The translations under genes and the position numbers were made by a program. From RGIG3009 sp045578425 (GTDB taxonomy: Bacteria; Bacillota; Clostridia; Oscillospirales; Acutalibacteraceae): a stretch of 32,170 nt of DNA. Where the stretch lies: NCBI GenBank assembly GCA_045578425.1, contig JAZNKF010000062.1, positions 1 to 32,170 on the forward strand. Direction: 5' to 3'. This document shows positions 31,100-32,170 of this stretch, piece after piece (position 1 is the first letter of the stretch; each line of letters starts with the position of its first letter). Under the pieces are notes generated by a model. It had not been told where the DNA came from. It searched no databases and saw nothing but the letters and a program-made list of their open reading frames with translations.

Positions 31100-31681
31100 T
31101 TATTTTAAGTTGTTGTTACAAAAAGTTTTTATTACTTCTTCTCTATTATCATCATAAATCAAAAATCTATTTTCTTGTTTAGCAATATCTATATTCTCAA
31201 TGTTATTAACATCTACTAAAACAACAGCTTTATCACAAACATTATATTCTAAAAGTTCATTTATAGTAGCAATTTCTTGTTGTAAATACTCGTCTAACGG
31301 AATGGATGCAACATCGTGACCACCATCATATTCACTACAAAACCATTTTTCAACATCCGAATGATATTCAACCATATAATCCGGTATCAGTAAAGTTTTA
31401 TCAAAAACAAACCAACCACACTCTAAAGCATCGTTTTTGGGATTAAACATATATTTAATCGGCAAGTCGTTTTTCGCAATCTCATTATAAAACTCAAAAT
31501 AGAAACCAGAGCCGGCAAAAAACTTATATTTTTTATGTTCATTTTTATAAAAAAGAGATCGTTTATATTTGATATAATCAAGCGGTAACAGTAAAACAAA
31601 ACATATACCTACAAGCAAAGCTAATAATATGCCAAATAACGTCCCAAAGAATGTTCCTATTTTGCTAAATACTTTTTTCAA
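31100..31681 (-). CDS. AT-rich gene for a membrane-anchored protein of unknown function
   Basis: The product (193 residues from TTG at 31681) has one N-terminal membrane helix (about 8-34). A soluble domain follows with no recognised motif, rich in Asn, Lys, Tyr and Asp, ending FCNNNLK. I do not recognise the family. The frame is open to 31723, but the promoter TTGAGG-17-TACAAT (31703-31731) overlaps that stretch; TTG at 31681, after AAAGGCGGTGATGAC, is therefore the better start, although a TTG start is unusual. GC content is visibly lower than in all neighbours. The gene lies between two identical 33-bp terminators next to tRNA-Arg, which suggests acquisition or local duplication. Confidence 0.7.
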   Translation of the reverse strand: MKKVFSKIGTFFGTLFGILLALLVGICFVLLLPLDYIKYKRSLFYKNEHKKYKFFAGSGFYFEFYNEIAKNDLPIKYMFNPKNDALECGWFVFDKTLLIPDYMVEYHSDVEKWFCSEYDGGHDVASIPLDEYLQQEIATINELLEYNVCDKAVVLVDVNNIENIDIAKQENRFLIYDDNREEVIKTFCNNNLK

Positions 31682-31702
31682 GTCATCACCGCCTTTAAGT
31701 GT

Positions 31703-31731
31703 ATTGTAGCATAAAAGCGGCAAAGCCTCAA
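31703..31731 (-). promoter_or_regulatory. Promoter of the AT-rich gene
   Basis: On the minus strand TTGAGG (31726-31731) and TACAAT (31703-31708) are 17 bases apart. The transcript would begin about 15 bases before the TTG start codon. This decides the start choice for the gene. Confidence 0.6.
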
Positions 31732-31814
31732 TACTTCTTCACTATTCACTATTACTTATTACTTTCCAAAAATCCCGAATGCGTTTTTAGTGAAGAGTGA
31801 AAAGGTAAGAAGTA

Positions 31815-31847
31815 AAAATCCCGCCCACTTACGTGAACGGGATTTTT
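31815..31847 (-). terminator. Intrinsic terminator of tRNA-Arg, copy B of a duplicated 33-bp sequence
   Basis: It is identical over 33 bases to 31021-31053. The hairpin starts directly after the tRNA CCA end on the minus strand and is followed by a short T-run. The 31734-31814 stretch between it and the AT-rich gene is AT-rich low-complexity DNA built of degenerate AGTGAA heptamers. Confidence 0.85.
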
Positions 31848-31921
31848 GGCACCCCCAACAGGAATCGAACCTGTAACTAACCCTTAGGAGGGGTTTATTA
31901 TATCCATTTAACTATGAGGGC
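31847..31921 (-). tRNA. tRNA-Arg (anticodon CCU), CCA encoded
   Basis: The minus-strand sequence starts GCCCTCA and folds into a clean cloverleaf. Acceptor stem GCCCTCA pairs with TGGGGGT. The D stem is GTTA/TAAT, the anticodon stem AACCC/GGGTT with loop CTCCTAA (anticodon CCT, reading codon AGG), and the T arm ACAGG-TTCGAAT-CCTGT. Discriminator G is followed by a genomically encoded CCA. A perfect TTGACA-16-TATAAT promoter is upstream. This isoacceptor is a frequent site for island integration. Confidence 0.95.
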
Positions 31922-31933
31922 AAGTTTTGCCTT

Positions 31934-31961
31934 ATTATACCACTTATTTTTTCTTTGTCAA
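31934..31961 (-). promoter_or_regulatory. Sigma-A promoter of tRNA-Arg
   Basis: On the minus strand TTGACA (31956-31961) and TATAAT (31934-31939), both perfect, are 16 bases apart, 12 bases before the tRNA. It is divergent from, and nearly abutting, the lipoprotein promoter. Confidence 0.9.
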
Positions 31962-31965
31962 TGTG

Positions 31966-31994
31966 TTGTGTTTTCGTCGAAAAGGTGCTATAAT
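31966..31994 (+). promoter_or_regulatory. Sigma-A promoter of the lipoprotein gene
   Basis: TTGTGT (31966-31971) and TATAAT (31989-31994) are 17 bases apart, 40 bases before the start codon. The -35 is three bases from the -35 of the divergent tRNA promoter. Confidence 0.8.
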
Positions 31995-32033
31995 GTGTGA
32001 TATAGATTATTTTTTGGCAAAAGGAGTCTTATT

Positions 32034-32170
32034 ATGAAACGTTTTGTTGCACTTTTTTTGACAGCTTGTTTATTGACAGTAAGCTTTTGCGGTTGCTCCA
32101 AGCAAGGTGACGACACGCCTGTCGGCGATGGAACAGGCACTTCAACCAACGCAACAACCACAACGGCATC
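32034..32170 (+). CDS. Lipoprotein, N-terminal part, cut by window edge
   Basis: ATG at 32034 after AAAAGGAG opens a frame that continues past the right edge; 45 codons are visible. The product starts with MKRFVALFLTACLLTVSF, a lipoprotein signal peptide. The following CGCSKQ gives the lipobox Cys (the second Cys, after Gly, is the likely +1 residue). A Thr/Ser/Gly/Asp-rich linker follows, common in exported lipoproteins and solute-binding proteins. Nothing can be said of the mature domain. Lgt at 25229-26140 would modify it. Confidence 0.85.
   Translation, partial: MKRFVALFLTACLLTVSFCGCSKQGDDTPVGDGTGTSTNATTTTA

Noticed and set aside
1..32170. CRISPR array, rRNA genes, integrase or complete prophage
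   Set aside because: No regularly spaced repeats, no rRNA-like sequence and no phage or integrase genes were seen on either strand.

Overview
The window looks like a chromosomal segment of a spore-forming or spore-former-derived clostridium, most likely in the Oscillospirales (Ruminococcaceae-like). The main clues are a HrcA/CIRCE-controlled hrcA-grpE-dnaK operon, a meso-diaminopimelate-type MurE, a mraZ-led division and cell-wall cluster with SpoVD-type penicillin-binding proteins carrying PASTA domains, a CwlD-type amidase, a Gram-positive LexA (DinR) box and sigma-A promoters. Base composition is near 50% GC in the core genes and clearly lower in a few accessory stretches. Nearly everything is on the minus strand; only an 84-codon gene at 2603 and a lipoprotein gene running off the right edge are on the plus strand. 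No complete transposase, phage gene or CRISPR array was seen.

Left part (1-5606): the 5' end of dnaK, then grpE and hrcA (transcribed leftward) behind a sigma-A promoter and a perfect CIRCE operator. A divergent small gene of unknown function follows with its own promoter and a shared bidirectional terminator. Then comes a leftward operon of a membrane protein, a CwlD-like amidase and radA. An accessory islet follows (about 5650-7530). It holds a DUF559 endonuclease-like gene inside nested inverted hairpin repeats, an AIM24-family gene, and upstream of that gene a promoter, a highly folded element and an intrinsic terminator that together look like an unrecognised leader RNA. gapA and an unknown membrane protein come next.

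Middle (9879-22659): a murA paralogue with its own terminator, then the long operon mraZ-rsmH-ftsL-PBP-spoVD-murE-mraY-ftsW-murG, read leftward from a promoter whose start region carries three MraZ boxes at exact 10-bp spacing. murF, murD, murC, ftsQ/divIB and ftsA/ftsZ are not in the cluster.

Right part (22850-32170): an AEC-family transporter; a 116-residue membrane protein with a perfect LexA box just downstream of its -10, hence a candidate SOS-induced membrane effector; an operon of an M16 pseudopeptidase, an M16 peptidase, lgt and folD; a MacA/MacB-like adaptor and permease pair lacking an adjacent ATPase; an AT-rich gene between two identical 33-bp terminator copies; tRNA-Arg(CCU); and a divergent lipoprotein gene that is cut by the window edge.

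The two observations most deserving follow-up are the structured leader upstream of the AIM24 gene (7316-7530) and the SOS-controlled small membrane protein (23937-24287).
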